Shown piece by piece: positions 26,339 to 35,844 of a stretch of DNA of 64,000 nucleotides (within the stretch, counting starts at the first letter, position 1; every line of letters starts with the position of its first letter). The notes under the pieces were generated by a model that made no database searches, was not told the DNA's origin, and saw only the letters and a list, made by a program, of their open reading frames with translations. Made by a program: the position numbers and the translations under genes. The DNA comes from Bacillus sp. FJAT-26390 (GTDB lineage Bacteria; Bacillota; Bacilli; Paenibacillales; Paenibacillaceae), in the NCBI RefSeq assembly GCF_001682865.1, contig NZ_MAQX01000022.1, positions 434,001 to 498,000 of the forward strand, written 5' to 3'.

Positions 26339-28050
26339 CGAAGATGGATCGACGAAGCTATGCGGCAATGTTCGGACCTACGACCGGAGACGCGATTCGC
26401 CTGGCAGATACGGAGCTATGGGCACAGATCGAGCATGACTTTACCGTTTATGGCGACGAGTGCAAGTTCGGCGGAGGCAAGGTTATCCGAGATGGCATGG
26501 GGCAATCAAGCGGTGCCATGCGTGATGAAGGCGTGCTTGATACGCTCATCACCAACGCAGTTATCATTGATCATTCCGGCATTATAAAAGCGGATATCGG
26601 CATTAAAGACGGATATATCGTCGGCATCGGGAAGGCGGGCAATCCAGACATTATGGATGGCGTGCATCCGAATATGATCGTTGGCGCAAGCACCGAGGTA
26701 ATCGCCGGAGAAGGCAAGATCGTAACGGCAGGAGCAATCGATTCGCATATTCATTTTATTTGCCCGCAGCAAATCGAGACGGCGCTCTCCTCTGGCGTGA
26801 CCACGATGATTGGCGGCGGCACCGGCCCGGCAACGGGAACAAACGCTACGACCGTTACGCCGGGCGCTTGGCATATGAGGCGCATGCTGGAGGCGGCTGA
26901 GCATTTTCCAATGAATATCGGTTTCACGGGTAAAGGCAATGCCTCGTTTACCGCTCCGCTCATTGAGCAAATTGAAGCGGGAGCGATCGGGCTGAAGCTG
27001 CATGAGGATTGGGGCACGACACCAGCGGCGATCGATGCCTGCTTGCAAGCGGCGGACCAGTATGACATTCAGGTAGCCATTCATTCGGATACGTTAAACG
27101 AAGCGGGTTTTGTTGAAGATACCCTCGCAGCTATCGGTGGACGAACGATTCATACCTACCATACAGAGGGTGCGGGAGGCGGCCATGCGCCTGATATTAT
27201 TATCGCCGCTGGCGAGCTGAACGTGCTTCCGTCGTCGACGAATCCGACGCGGCCTTTCACGATCAATACGATCGAGGAGCATTTGGATATGCTGATGGTT
27301 TGCCATCACCTCGACAGCAGCATCCCCGAGGATGTCGCGTTCGCTGATTCGCGGATTAGGCCGGAGACGATTGCCGCAGAGGATATTTTGCATGACATGG
27401 GCGTGTTCAGCATGATCAGCTCCGATTCGCAGGCGATGGGACGCGTTGGCGAGGTCATTATTCGGACTTGGCAAACCGCAGACAAAATGAAAAAACAACG
27501 TGGACCGCTATCGCCGGATAACGAGCAGCACGATAATTTCCGCATTAAACGCTACATTGCCAAATATACGATTAATCCGGCTATCACCCACGGTGTATCT
27601 CATCTGGTTGGCTCGCTGGAAGCGGGCAAGTACGCTGACCTTGTCATTTGGAATCCGATGTTTTTTGGCGTCAAGCCGGATCTTGTCCTGAAAGGGGGCA
27701 GCATCGCGTTTGCCCAGATGGGCGATCCGAACGCCTCGATCCCGACGCCGCAGCCGGTATTTGGCCGTCCCATGTTCGCTTCCTTCGGGAAGCTGGTGTA
27801 CAGCAGCTCGATTACGTTCGTCTCTCAGGCTGCCTACGACCGCGGTATCGCGCAGGAATTGGGGCTTCAGAAACGAATCGAGCCGGTGAAAGGCTGCCGA
27901 TCGGTAACGAAAAAAGATATGATCCACAATGATGCAACGCCTAAGCTCGAGGTGGACGCAGAAACCTACCATGTGCTGGTGGACGGCGAGCATGTGACCT
28001 GCGAGCCGGCTGAAGTGCTGCCTATGGCGCAGCGTTATTTCTTATTTTAA
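26335..28050 (+). CDS. ureC: Urease alpha (catalytic) subunit
   Basis: Catalytic subunit of 571 residues with normal length. Nickel ligands H138 and H140 (DSHIHF), the carbamylated lysine K221 (GLKLHEDWG), further histidines in AIHSDTLNE and [20 protein letters not shown] blocks, and the flap [11 protein letters not shown] are all present. It should be fully active once nickel is loaded by the accessory proteins downstream. It is followed by ureF after 16 bp. There is no internal break. Confidence 0.98.
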   Translation: MTKMDRRSYAAMFGPTTGDAIRLADTELWAQIEHDFTVYGDECKFGGGKVIRDGMGQSSGAMRDEGVLDTLITNAVIIDHSGIIKADIGIKDGYIVGIGKAGNPDIMDGVHPNMIVGASTEVIAGEGKIVTAGAIDSHIHFICPQQIETALSSGVTTMIGGGTGPATGTNATTVTPGAWHMRRMLEAAEHFPMNIGFTGKGNASFTAPLIEQIEAGAIGLKLHEDWGTTPAAIDACLQAADQYDIQVAIHSDTLNEAGFVEDTLAAIGGRTIHTYHTEGAGGGHAPDIIIAAGELNVLPSSTNPTRPFTINTIEEHLDMLMVCHHLDSSIPEDVAFADSRIRPETIAAEDILHDMGVFSMISSDSQAMGRVGEVIIRTWQTADKMKKQRGPLSPDNEQHDNFRIKRYIAKYTINPAITHGVSHLVGSLEAGKYADLVIWNPMFFGVKPDLVLKGGSIAFAQMGDPNASIPTPQPVFGRPMFASFGKLVYSSSITFVSQAAYDRGIAQELGLQKRIEPVKGCRSVTKKDMIHNDATPKLEVDAETYHVLVDGEHVTCEPAEVLPMAQRYFLF

Positions 28051-28066
28051 CGAGGGGCAAAAGATA

Positions 28067-28759
28067 ATGAAGGATCACGTAAGATGGCTGGCGATGCAGC
28101 AGCTGCTGGATTCGGCGCTGCCGATCGGCGGTTTCTCGCATTCGTTTGGCCTTGAGACGCTTGTTCAGGACGGCAGGATGAATCATACGAGCCAGCTTTA
28201 TGCTTATGCATCCGCCATGCTGCTGCAAAGCTGGGCAACCTCGGATGCGATGATCATCAAGGCGGTTTACCGGGATGCGCCGCAAGCGGACTGGAAGCGA
28301 CTATGGTCAGTCGAGCGGATCGTTCATTTGCAGAGAGCGGCATCGGAAACCCGCAGCGGCGTGGAGAAAATGGGGCGGCGCCTGCTGCAGCTCGCATCGG
28401 CTATCCATCCTCAGCTTAACTGGTCGCCGCTTTCCGAGGCGATGCGCGCAGGCCGTTGCTTTGCTTCCCACCCGCTTGCGCACGGCTATGCCTGCTGGCT
28501 GCTTGGCGTTTCGGAGGAGCAAGCGATTCAGGGCTATTTTTATACCTGTATCGTTACCTGCGTCAATAGCGCGCTTCGCCTTATGTCGATGGGACAGACG
28601 GAGGGGCAATCCTTAATTGCCAGGCTGACTCCCTTGACGGAGGAAGCGATGGAGATAACGAGGGAGCTTGAGCCAGAGGAGGCTTATTCCAATATGCCGA
28701 TGGCGGAGCTCTCGATGATGCGCCATGAGCGTTTATATTCTCGGTTATTTATGTCTTAA
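28067..28759 (+). CDS. ureF: Urease accessory protein UreF
   Basis: Protein of 230 residues that forms the UreF2-UreD2-UreG2 complex on apo-urease and gates GTP hydrolysis by UreG. Recognised by QQLLDSALPIGGFSHSFGLETLV near the N-terminus, and by HPLAHGYACWLLG and MTCVNSALRLMSMGQ-like blocks in the second half. ATG 28067 follows GAGGGG. In many operons ureE comes before it; here ureC runs straight into ureF. Confidence 0.94.
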   Translation: MKDHVRWLAMQQLLDSALPIGGFSHSFGLETLVQDGRMNHTSQLYAYASAMLLQSWATSDAMIIKAVYRDAPQADWKRLWSVERIVHLQRAASETRSGVEKMGRRLLQLASAIHPQLNWSPLSEAMRAGRCFASHPLAHGYACWLLGVSEEQAIQGYFYTCIVTCVNSALRLMSMGQTEGQSLIARLTPLTEEAMEITRELEPEEAYSNMPMAELSMMRHERLYSRLFMS

Positions 28760-28783
28760 CTATATCAATTGGAGGAATGACAA

Positions 28784-29512
28784 ATGTGCCAAGGACAAGG
28801 ACATACGCATCAAGAATGGGAAAGCAAAGCGATTGACAGCTCAAGACCAATTAGAATCGGGATTGGCGGGCCGGTTGGCTCCGGCAAGACAGCGCTTGTT
28901 GAACGGCTTACGCGCGAGCTTCACACGAAATTCAGCGTTGCGGTTATTACGAACGATATTTATACGAAGGAAGATGCCCGTATATTGTTTAACACTGGCG
29001 TTCTGCCGGAGGAGCGCATTATTGGCGTAGAGACGGGCGGCTGTCCGCATACGGCGATTCGCGAGGATGCTTCGATGAATTTTGAAGCGATTGAAGAGCT
29101 GGAGCGCCGATTTGACCATTTGGATCTGATCTTTATCGAGAGCGGCGGCGATAACTTGGCCGCTGCATTCAGCCCGGAGCTTGTTGATCGTTTTATCTAT
29201 ATCATCGACGTAGCCCAAGGGGAAAAAATTCCGCGCAAAGGCGGTCCCGGCATTATGCGCTCGGACCTGCTCGTCATCAACAAGATCGATCTGGCTCCTT
29301 ATGTGGGCGCAAGCCTTGAAGTGATGGAGGCGGATACGGTGAAAATGCGCGGCGACCGTCCCTTCGTCTTCTCGAATCTGTTCGGTGGGGACGGCGTTGA
29401 TGAGATCGTAAGCTGGCTTACGCACGAGGTTGCTCACGCAAGAGGAACAGAGCATTCGCATGTGATTCAGCTCACGAGCATTCCTGCTGAGCACCGCCAC
29501 TCCGCATCCTAA
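28784..29512 (+). CDS. ureG: Urease accessory GTPase UreG
   Basis: SIMIBI-class GTPase of 242 residues that carries nickel to the urease active site. P-loop GPVGSGKT at 29-36, metal site C87-P-H89 in GGCPHTA, switch residues in ESGGDNLAA, and the NKIDLAP base-recognition motif. It is somewhat long: a 20-residue N-terminal part with HTH, and a C-terminal tail with several histidines (EHSHV, EHRHS). GGAGGAATG precedes the ATG. The histidine-containing ends could help bind nickel where UreE is missing; this is inference. Confidence 0.96.
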   Translation: MCQGQGHTHQEWESKAIDSSRPIRIGIGGPVGSGKTALVERLTRELHTKFSVAVITNDIYTKEDARILFNTGVLPEERIIGVETGGCPHTAIREDASMNFEAIEELERRFDHLDLIFIESGGDNLAAAFSPELVDRFIYIIDVAQGEKIPRKGGPGIMRSDLLVINKIDLAPYVGASLEVMEADTVKMRGDRPFVFSNLFGGDGVDEIVSWLTHEVAHARGTEHSHVIQLTSIPAEHRHSAS

Positions 29513-30393
29513 TGGAGCGTACGCAAGTTGCCCTAACGGCAAAGGAACAAGGGAACTCTTCGGATATGAGAACGTCCGTGCTGCGCGCTTCCTTCGCTAG
29601 CTCGCGGGGGCAGACTTTCATCGAGAACAAGTTCCACACCGCCCCGATTAAAATAGCGAAGGCTTTCCCGCTGGAAGGTCAGCTTGGCGTCATCGTCATG
29701 GACGTATCGCCCGGCCTGCTGGACGGTGACAGATATGAACTCGAATGGACTGCCGCGGTTGCTGCCCATGCCATGATTACGAATCAATCATACACGAAGG
29801 TGCACCCAAGCACGTCAAGCAGGGGTTCCGCGATGCAGCAGACGTTTATCCTTGAGGAAAATGCGGTTATCGAGCATATGCCGGAGCCAGTCATGCTGTA
29901 CAAGGACGCGGCGTTTCGGAATGAGACGGCGGTTCGTTTGAAGGAAGGCTCGGCGTGGCTGCAAGCCGAGGTGCTGTGCCCGGGACGGACGCTCCGCGGC
30001 GAGCGCTTCGATTACCGCGCATACAGCAATGCGCTGACGGTTCATTACGGCGAGGAGCTTATTTTCTCGCAGCGGCAGCGGATCGAACCGGCGAAGCAAA
30101 CGATTTCCGCTCCCGGCTGCTGGGATGAGATGACCCACTGGGCCACCTTTTATATGTTCTCAGACCTAGTAAGAAGCGTGCATCTGGAGCAGCTTCAGGA
30201 GACGCTGGATAGCTGCGCGGCGCCTGACGGGCACAAGATCCTTGCAGGTGCGTCGATGACGCATCGGTTCGGGGTAGCGGTATCCGCCGCATCAACGGCG
30301 GCATGGCCGCTGCAGCAGCTGATGCAGGAGCTGTGGCGGACGGCGCGCAAAGGTTTGCTGGGCAAGCCGCCGCTGCGCTTTTTGCAAGGATAA
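29512..30393 (+). CDS. ureD: Urease accessory protein UreD (UreH)
   Basis: Protein of 293 residues that binds apo-urease and passes nickel from UreG. Seen: LRASFASSRGQTFIENKF, AFPLEGQLGVIVMDVSPGLLDGD and TNQSYTKVHPS, the usual UreD blocks. It begins in a TAATG overlap with ureG. It is last in the operon, and a strong terminator follows at 30416. The gene order A-B-C-F-G-D matches other Gram-positive operons except for the missing ureE. Confidence 0.93.
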   Translation: MERTQVALTAKEQGNSSDMRTSVLRASFASSRGQTFIENKFHTAPIKIAKAFPLEGQLGVIVMDVSPGLLDGDRYELEWTAAVAAHAMITNQSYTKVHPSTSSRGSAMQQTFILEENAVIEHMPEPVMLYKDAAFRNETAVRLKEGSAWLQAEVLCPGRTLRGERFDYRAYSNALTVHYGEELIFSQRQRIEPAKQTISAPGCWDEMTHWATFYMFSDLVRSVHLEQLQETLDSCAAPDGHKILAGASMTHRFGVAVSAASTAAWPLQQLMQELWRTARKGLLGKPPLRFLQG

Positions 30394-30415
30394 CGAAAAG
30401 AATAGAAATAAAATG

Positions 30416-30446
30416 GGTCTGCCAACGGCTGTTGGCAGACCTTTTT
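30416..30446 (+). terminator. Terminator of the urease operon
   Basis: GGTCTGCCAAC and GTTGGCAGACC form a perfect 11-bp stem with loop GGCT, followed by five T. Confidence 0.95.
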
Positions 30447-30529
30447 ATGTTTATGCAGGTTCTTGCCTACACAAAATAAATATATTTCTTGGAACAATAT
30501 TAGTTAATCTTATAAATGGACGTTATAAT

Positions 30530-31033
30530 ATGGACAGCAGAGAAAATAGAAATATGAGATGGGTTGGTGATCGATTGGAAGCTTCAAGTGCGGAAAGGCT
30601 GGAATTAATGAGACGTCTGGACGAATCCTTTCGTCAGGTGCGGAGACAAATTAATGCCGAATGGAACACCTACAACGTACATGGCTTAGGTATGACGCAT
30701 GGAAGGATGCTTACGATTTTAGCGCAATCAGGCGCGCAGAAGGCGTCGGCACTGGCTGAGCAGCTCCTTATTACAAGCGGAGGCGTTACCGGAATAGCAG
30801 ATCGGCTGATCGAGCTTGGTTATGTGAAGCGGGAGCGGGGCGAGAAGGACCGGCGCGTGGTCATGCTTGATATCACGGAGGCGGGGCTTGAAATCGTCAA
30901 GCTAATCGAAACGATTCGAATGAAGATGATGCATAGGCTGTTCGACGGGATGTCGATTGCGAATATGGAGCAGGGTTTATATATCTTCGAACATATGAGC
31001 AAAAATATGGAAACGGATGTTACGAATTCGTGA
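30530..31033 (+). CDS. MarR family transcriptional regulator
   Basis: Winged-helix regulator of about 167 residues. Helix-turn-helix with GMTHGRMLTILAQSG, then ASALAEQLLITSGGVTGIADRLIELGYVKRERGEKDRR with the MarR wing. The start is uncertain: ATG 30530 has no ribosome binding site and directly follows TATAAT (30524-30529), which could be the -10; ATG 30554 is the next choice. It stands between the urease terminator and the nucleoside importer. It could regulate the importer, whose promoter has an inverted repeat, but no ligand is evident. Confidence 0.85.
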   Translation: MDSRENRNMRWVGDRLEASSAERLELMRRLDESFRQVRRQINAEWNTYNVHGLGMTHGRMLTILAQSGAQKASALAEQLLITSGGVTGIADRLIELGYVKRERGEKDRRVVMLDITEAGLEIVKLIETIRMKMMHRLFDGMSIANMEQGLYIFEHMSKNMETDVTNS

Positions 31034-31050
31034 CTATTTACATATTTCAT

Positions 31051-31142
31051 TTTTAATCCTATTAAAACTAGTGTAAAATAAACTAGAAATTTGTCGAATG
31101 GAAATAGGTTGACAAATTCCGATAAAACAACTAGGATTAAAA
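31051..31142 (+). promoter_or_regulatory. Promoter and inverted repeat upstream of the nucleoside-binding lipoprotein
   Basis: TTGACA (31109-31114), 17 bp, TAGGAT (31132-31137). The 11-mer TTTTAATCCTA (31051-31061) has its exact complement TAGGATTAAAA (31132-31142) 70 bp away, so one arm covers the -10. AACTAG also occurs three times in this stretch. The arms may be two operator sites, for instance for the MarR protein upstream. Confidence 0.5.
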
Positions 31143-31177
31143 GGAAATAATACATTCAACGTTTAGGGGAGATTTTG

Positions 31178-32233
31178 ATGAAGAAGGCAATTGCTTTAGC
31201 GGTATCGTTATTTCTAATGGTCGCGATTGTTGCAGCTTGCGGATCTAACAAAAACGATGCAGGAAACGCAGCGAATAATGGCGCGGCGACAAATAATGCA
31301 GCGGGCGACAAAGCGGATAAGAAAAAAATCGCTCTCGTGCTTCCAGAAAAAATCGGCGTGAACAAGTTTTTCGTATTGATGGATGAAGGCTTCAAAAGAG
31401 CTGGCGAAGAGTTTGGCGCAGATGTCAAAACGATTGAATCTACTGATCCTGCCGCTTTCGAGCAAAATCTTCGCGCTACGGTAGCTGAAGATTATGACCT
31501 TATCATCACAGCAACGTTCCAAGCTGAGGATGCGCTTAAAAAAGTAGCTGCCGAAAATCCGGACAAGCCATTCGCAATCATTGATACCGTTGTTGATTTG
31601 CCGAACGTTCGCAGCGTAAACTTCCGCGAGCATGAAGCTTCCTACTTGATGGGAGCACTTGCTGGTCTTGCAACTAAAACAAACATCGTTGGTGCTGTCG
31701 TAGCTATGGACGCGCCACTGCTTAGCAAATATACTTCGGGCTTCGAGCAAGGCTTGAAAAGCACGAACCCAGACGCACAATTCCTAATCAACTATGTAGG
31801 AAGCTTCGCAGATCCGGTTAAAGGCAAAGAGCTCGCATTGCTTCAACAATCCAAAGGCGCAGACTTCATTGCCGGCATGGCAGCTGTAGGCGACAACGGC
31901 GTATTCGAAGCAGCGAAGGAAAAAGGCTTCTTCACTTCCGGCCAAGATACAGACCGTACGGATGAAGATCCAGAGCATATCGTTCTATCGCAATTAAAAG
32001 GTACAGATGCTGTTGCTTACGAAACGGTAAAATCATTCGTAGAAGGCAACTTCGCATACGGCATTGCCGACTACGGTTTGAAAGAAGACGGCGTAGGTCT
32101 TACATTCGTAACGAAAGAAAGCCAATCAGCGCTTAACCCGTTCATCGGCCAAGAGAATGTTGATAAAGTTAAAGCTATCGCTGAAGATATTAAATCTGGT
32201 AAAATCGTAGTAGTAAACCCGCTAGCTCAATAG
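31178..32233 (+). CDS. BMP-family nucleoside-binding lipoprotein (NupN-like)
   Basis: Substrate-binding lipoprotein of 351 residues of the PnrA/Med (BMP) family, which bind purine nucleosides. The lipobox VAAC places the lipidated cysteine at C21, followed by an Asn/Ala-rich linker of about 30 residues. Seen: KIALVLPEKIGVNKFF, DLIITATFQAEDALKKVA and REHEASYLMGALAGLATKT, which are BMP blocks. ATG 31178 has AGGGGAG upstream. It feeds the ATPase and two permeases downstream, as in B. subtilis NupNOPQ. A hairpin pair after it could reduce transcription into the next gene. Confidence 0.9.
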   Translation: MKKAIALAVSLFLMVAIVAACGSNKNDAGNAANNGAATNNAAGDKADKKKIALVLPEKIGVNKFFVLMDEGFKRAGEEFGADVKTIESTDPAAFEQNLRATVAEDYDLIITATFQAEDALKKVAAENPDKPFAIIDTVVDLPNVRSVNFREHEASYLMGALAGLATKTNIVGAVVAMDAPLLSKYTSGFEQGLKSTNPDAQFLINYVGSFADPVKGKELALLQQSKGADFIAGMAAVGDNGVFEAAKEKGFFTSGQDTDRTDEDPEHIVLSQLKGTDAVAYETVKSFVEGNFAYGIADYGLKEDGVGLTFVTKESQSALNPFIGQENVDKVKAIAEDIKSGKIVVVNPLAQ

Positions 32234-32242
32234 GTTGATATG

Positions 32243-32316
32243 CCGGCTGCTATCCATGCAGCCGGTTTGCTTGTTGATTGGAAGCTTCCTCCATCTTGGA
32301 GGAAGTGGTTTTTTTT
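32243..32316 (+). terminator. Two hairpins between binding protein and ATPase genes (partial terminator)
   Basis: CCGGCTGC (32243-32250) pairs with GCAGCCGG (32258-32265). A second stem, CTTCCTCCA (32285-32293) with TGGAGGAAG (32297-32305), is followed by TGG and a run of T. The downstream genes need read-through, so it likely attenuates and leaves more binding protein than transporter. Confidence 0.7.
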
Positions 32317-32349
32317 GTTTATACGGCAATGAAAGGAGAGGGCGTTTGT

Positions 32350-33849
32350 ATGTTGCTTCAGATGGATAACATCACCAAGTCTTATGGAAGTGTAACCGCA
32401 AATAGCGGCGTTTCGTTTTCGCTCGGAAAAGGAGAAATTCATGCCTTGGTCGGTGAGAACGGTGCCGGGAAAACGACGCTGATGCGTATTTTATATGGCA
32501 TGGAAAGCCCGACAAGCGGTGAGATCCGTTTGAACGGCAAGCCGGTTTCCTTTGTAAGTCCTGCTGATGCAATCAATCACAAGATCGGAATGGTTCACCA
32601 GCATTTCATGCTGTTCCCGACGTTTACGATCGCGGAAAACATTGTGATTGGCCGTGAGCCCTCCAAGGGAGTCGGCTTCGATCGGAAAGCTGCTGCCATA
32701 GAGACGGAAAGGCTTGGCAAGCTGTACGGCATGCCTGTAGATCCGTGGAAAAAGGTTGCGGATTGCTCTTTGGGCATGCAGCAGCGCGTTGAAATATTGA
32801 AGGTGCTCTATCAGGGAGCGGAAGTTATTATATTGGATGAGCCGACGGGCGTTTTAACGCCGCTCGAGGTGAAAGAGCTGCTAATTGCGATTAAAGCTTT
32901 AGCTGCTCAAGGAAAGAGCTTTGTATTAATCAGTCATAAGCTGCAGGAAATTATGGAAGTGGCGGATCGTGTAACGGTGCTTCGGGATGGCAAGGTCACG
33001 GGAACGCTTGATGCCAAGGACACGAATGTGGAAAGCTTGTCGCGGCTTATGGTTGGCCGGGATTTAGTGCATATATCGCGAAACGAGTCGTTCAGAGGAA
33101 AACCCGTCCTTGAAGTAGCGGAAGTGTCGATGAAGGGGACGAAGACGAAGCCGCTTCTGAGTGACATCAGCCTTCATGTCAATGAAGGCGAAATTGTTGG
33201 CATCGCAGGCATTTCGGGCAATGGCCAATCGGAGCTTATTCAGGCCATTTCTGGTCTAATGAAGCCGGATAACGGAATGATCAAGCTGCTAGGTCAAGAC
33301 GTGACAGGCGCGCCGGTCGGGGCCATTCGCGAGCGCGGACTTGCCCATATTCCAGAGGATCGCTATCAATGGGGCGTTGCGAAGGATGCGACAGTTACCG
33401 AGAACGGCTTGATGGGCCATACGGGAAGCCATCAGAAGTATGGCATTTTAAATGGAACGAGCATTCGCCATATGATTGCGGAATGGGTAACGCGGTTCGG
33501 GATCAAAACCGGCTCGCTGTCTACAAAGGCTCAATTCTTGTCTGGCGGGAATCTTCAAAAGCTGATCGTGGCCCGGGAGCTTGCACAGAAGACTCCGTTT
33601 CTTATTGCAGCAGAGCCGACGCGGGGCGTCGATGTTGGCGCGATGGAAATCATTCATGGCGAGCTGCTTAAGAAACGTGACGAGAAGGGAGCCATTTTGC
33701 TCATTTCCTCGGAGCTTACAGAAATATTAAAGCTGTCGGATCGAATTTTGGTCATGTATGAGGGACGGATCGTAGGCGAGCTTGATGCCGACTCGGCAAC
33801 GGAAGAGCAAATTAGTTTGTTAATGGCGGGAGGAAAAGCGGTTGGATAA
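32350..33849 (+). CDS. Nucleoside ABC transporter ATPase, two domains (NupO-like)
   Basis: Protein of 499 residues with two ABC domains in one chain. The N-terminal half has Walker A GENGAGKTTL, signature SLGMQQR and Walker B VIILDEPTGVL; the C-terminal half has a degenerate Walker A (GISGNGQSEL), LSGGNLQK and AAEPTRGVDVG. The second site is therefore probably non-hydrolysing, as in the RbsA/NupO group. ATG 32350 follows AAAGGAGAGGG; the frame is open further up but without a good start. It powers import by the permeases at 33842 and 34893. Confidence 0.93.
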   Translation: MLLQMDNITKSYGSVTANSGVSFSLGKGEIHALVGENGAGKTTLMRILYGMESPTSGEIRLNGKPVSFVSPADAINHKIGMVHQHFMLFPTFTIAENIVIGREPSKGVGFDRKAAAIETERLGKLYGMPVDPWKKVADCSLGMQQRVEILKVLYQGAEVIILDEPTGVLTPLEVKELLIAIKALAAQGKSFVLISHKLQEIMEVADRVTVLRDGKVTGTLDAKDTNVESLSRLMVGRDLVHISRNESFRGKPVLEVAEVSMKGTKTKPLLSDISLHVNEGEIVGIAGISGNGQSELIQAISGLMKPDNGMIKLLGQDVTGAPVGAIRERGLAHIPEDRYQWGVAKDATVTENGLMGHTGSHQKYGILNGTSIRHMIAEWVTRFGIKTGSLSTKAQFLSGGNLQKLIVARELAQKTPFLIAAEPTRGVDVGAMEIIHGELLKKRDEKGAILLISSELTEILKLSDRILVMYEGRIVGELDADSATEEQISLLMAGGKAVG

Positions 33850-34891
33850 GCTGTTACAATACGGACGTTCGCTGATGCAGCCGCTGCTTGCTGTCATCGT
33901 AGGCCTTGCAGCCGGAGCGATCGCCATCGTAATCGTCGGAGGCTCCGTCATGGAGACGTATGCGGAAATGTGGAAAGGCGCCTTCGGCAGCTTTTACTTT
34001 TTTACGAATACGCTAAGCAGGGCTACGCCAATTATTTTGATCGGACTTGGCGTAGCGCTTGCTTTCCGTGCCGGATTTTTTAATATGGGCTCGGAAGGGC
34101 AGATGGTGCTTGGGGCACTAAGCGCAGCTGTTACGGCGATCTATTTGCCAGGGCCAGGTTGGTTTAAGCTTGTCGCTGCCATTATAGCCGGAATTATTTC
34201 CGGGGGAATATGGTCGGCCTTCGCAGGCTGGCTGGACGCAAGATTCCGAATGAATTTACTTATCACGACATTATTGCTCAATTATATTGCTACGTTATTC
34301 GCGGGTTATATCGTCTCGTATCCACTTAAGGATCGAACAGGCTCTGCGGCTATGGCACAAACGGTTATGATTGACCAAAGCGTGTGGCTGCCTAAGCTCT
34401 TTAAAGGAATGAGCCTGCACGCAGGCTTCATTATTGCCGCGGTTGGAGCGATATTGCTGTTTCTGTTTATGCGTTATACGGTCAAAGGTTATGAAATTAG
34501 AATGTTAGGCGGCAATCCTCTGTTTGCTAGCTACGGCGGCGTGCAGCGGGGCAAAATGATGCTGCTGAGCATGTTCGTCAGCGGTGGATTCGCGGGACTC
34601 GCCGGCTCTGTTGAGGTGCTTGGCACGCAATACCGCTATTTGGATGGCGCATTAACGTCACCGGGATACGCGTGGTCAGGCATCATGGCGACGCTGCTTG
34701 CCGGATCACACCCGCTAGGCACAGCATTTGCGGCGATATTGCTCGCTGCGCTGCAGACTGGCGGAATGGGCATGGAGCGCAACACCGATGTGCCGCTTGA
34801 GGTGTCGAGCATCATTCAAGCCGTGCTCATTTTGTTCGTATCGGCCAAATTCACTTATTCGTTTATTAAACGCAAGAAGGCGAGGTCATAG
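33842..34891 (+). CDS. Nucleoside ABC permease (NupP-like)
   Basis: BPD_transp_2-type permease of 349 residues with about nine membrane helices. VALAFRAGFFNMGSEGQMVLGAL and the AAILLAALQTGGMGMERN stretch are family landmarks. It starts at TTG 33842 with GGGAGG upstream, and overlaps the ATPase gene by 8 bases. Together with the permease at 34893 it should form the heterodimeric channel. Confidence 0.9.
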   Translation: MDKLLQYGRSLMQPLLAVIVGLAAGAIAIVIVGGSVMETYAEMWKGAFGSFYFFTNTLSRATPIILIGLGVALAFRAGFFNMGSEGQMVLGALSAAVTAIYLPGPGWFKLVAAIIAGIISGGIWSAFAGWLDARFRMNLLITTLLLNYIATLFAGYIVSYPLKDRTGSAAMAQTVMIDQSVWLPKLFKGMSLHAGFIIAAVGAILLFLFMRYTVKGYEIRMLGGNPLFASYGGVQRGKMMLLSMFVSGGFAGLAGSVEVLGTQYRYLDGALTSPGYAWSGIMATLLAGSHPLGTAFAAILLAALQTGGMGMERNTDVPLEVSSIIQAVLILFVSAKFTYSFIKRKKARS

Positions 34892-34892
34892 T

Positions 34893-35816
34893 ATGGATTT
34901 TTTATTGGATGTCTCGCTATACGCCTCGACGCTTCGTATGGTTACACCCATTCTTCTTGCAGCGCTCGGCGGCGCTATATGCGCGCGTGTCGGCCTGTTT
35001 AACGTAGGCTTAGAAGGTTTAGTGCTAATTGGCGCATTCTCGGCAATCGTGGGCAACCACTTTACGGGCAATGTTTTTGCAGCGGTACTGTTTGCGGTAA
35101 TATGCTCGCTTATCTTTTCAACATTGTTTGGCTATATGAGCATCCATCTTAAAGCCAATGTTATCGTAGTTGGTATAGCGCTCAACTTCCTGGCGCTTGG
35201 ACTGACGACCTTCTCGCTGCGTGCGATCTTTGATGTAAAAGGGGCATATTACAATAAGGATATGGTAGGCCTTCCAAAATGGGACATTCCGGTGCTAAAG
35301 GATATTCCATGGCTAGGAGATGTGTTGTCAGGCCATTCGCCGCTCGTCTATCTATCCGTTGTGCTCGTAATTGCCTTGCAGTGGTTCCTGTTCAAAACAG
35401 TCACAGGCTTTCGTTTGCTCGCAGCCGGCGATAATCCGACGGCGGCTAAGAGCCTTGGCATTAAGGTGTCCCGCATTCAGTATGGCGCCGTGCTCATGTG
35501 CGGCGTGTTATGCGGACTGGCAGGCGCACAGCTGTCGCTTGGCAATGTTACGATGTTTACGGAAGGCATGACTTCGGGCAGAGGGTTCATCGCACTCGTT
35601 GCCACGATGCTCGGCCAGTCCAATCCGATAGGCGTTGCGGCTTCGAGCTTGCTGTTTGGCTTTATGGACGCGCTCAGCATCAGGCTTCAAGGATTCGCTT
35701 TGCCAACGCATTTTACGATGATGCTGCCTTACATGGTTACGATTGCCGCAATGCTGTTCTTTAAGGACAAAGGTTATATGCAAGAAGCTCGTAAATCGAA
35801 CGAAAGCTCACGCTAG
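34893..35816 (+). CDS. Nucleoside ABC permease (NupQ-like)
   Basis: Second permease of 307 residues of the same family. ARVGLFNVGLEGLVLIGAFSA is the equivalent of the segment in its partner, and AGDNPTAAKSLGIKVSRIQYGAV is the cytoplasmic loop that contacts the ATPase. The start is ATG 34893, one base after the stop of the first permease gene; the open frame reaching back to 34728 overlaps that gene and is not used. Confidence 0.9.
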   Translation: MDFLLDVSLYASTLRMVTPILLAALGGAICARVGLFNVGLEGLVLIGAFSAIVGNHFTGNVFAAVLFAVICSLIFSTLFGYMSIHLKANVIVVGIALNFLALGLTTFSLRAIFDVKGAYYNKDMVGLPKWDIPVLKDIPWLGDVLSGHSPLVYLSVVLVIALQWFLFKTVTGFRLLAAGDNPTAAKSLGIKVSRIQYGAVLMCGVLCGLAGAQLSLGNVTMFTEGMTSGRGFIALVATMLGQSNPIGVAASSLLFGFMDALSIRLQGFALPTHFTMMLPYMVTIAAMLFFKDKGYMQEARKSNESSR

Positions 35817-35844
35817 TATCATATAAAACTCGGAGGTAAGCACC

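Noticed and set aside
31034-31177. Purine riboswitch ahead of the nucleoside importer
   Set aside because: I looked for the conserved core and found none; the stretch holds a promoter and an inverted repeat instead.
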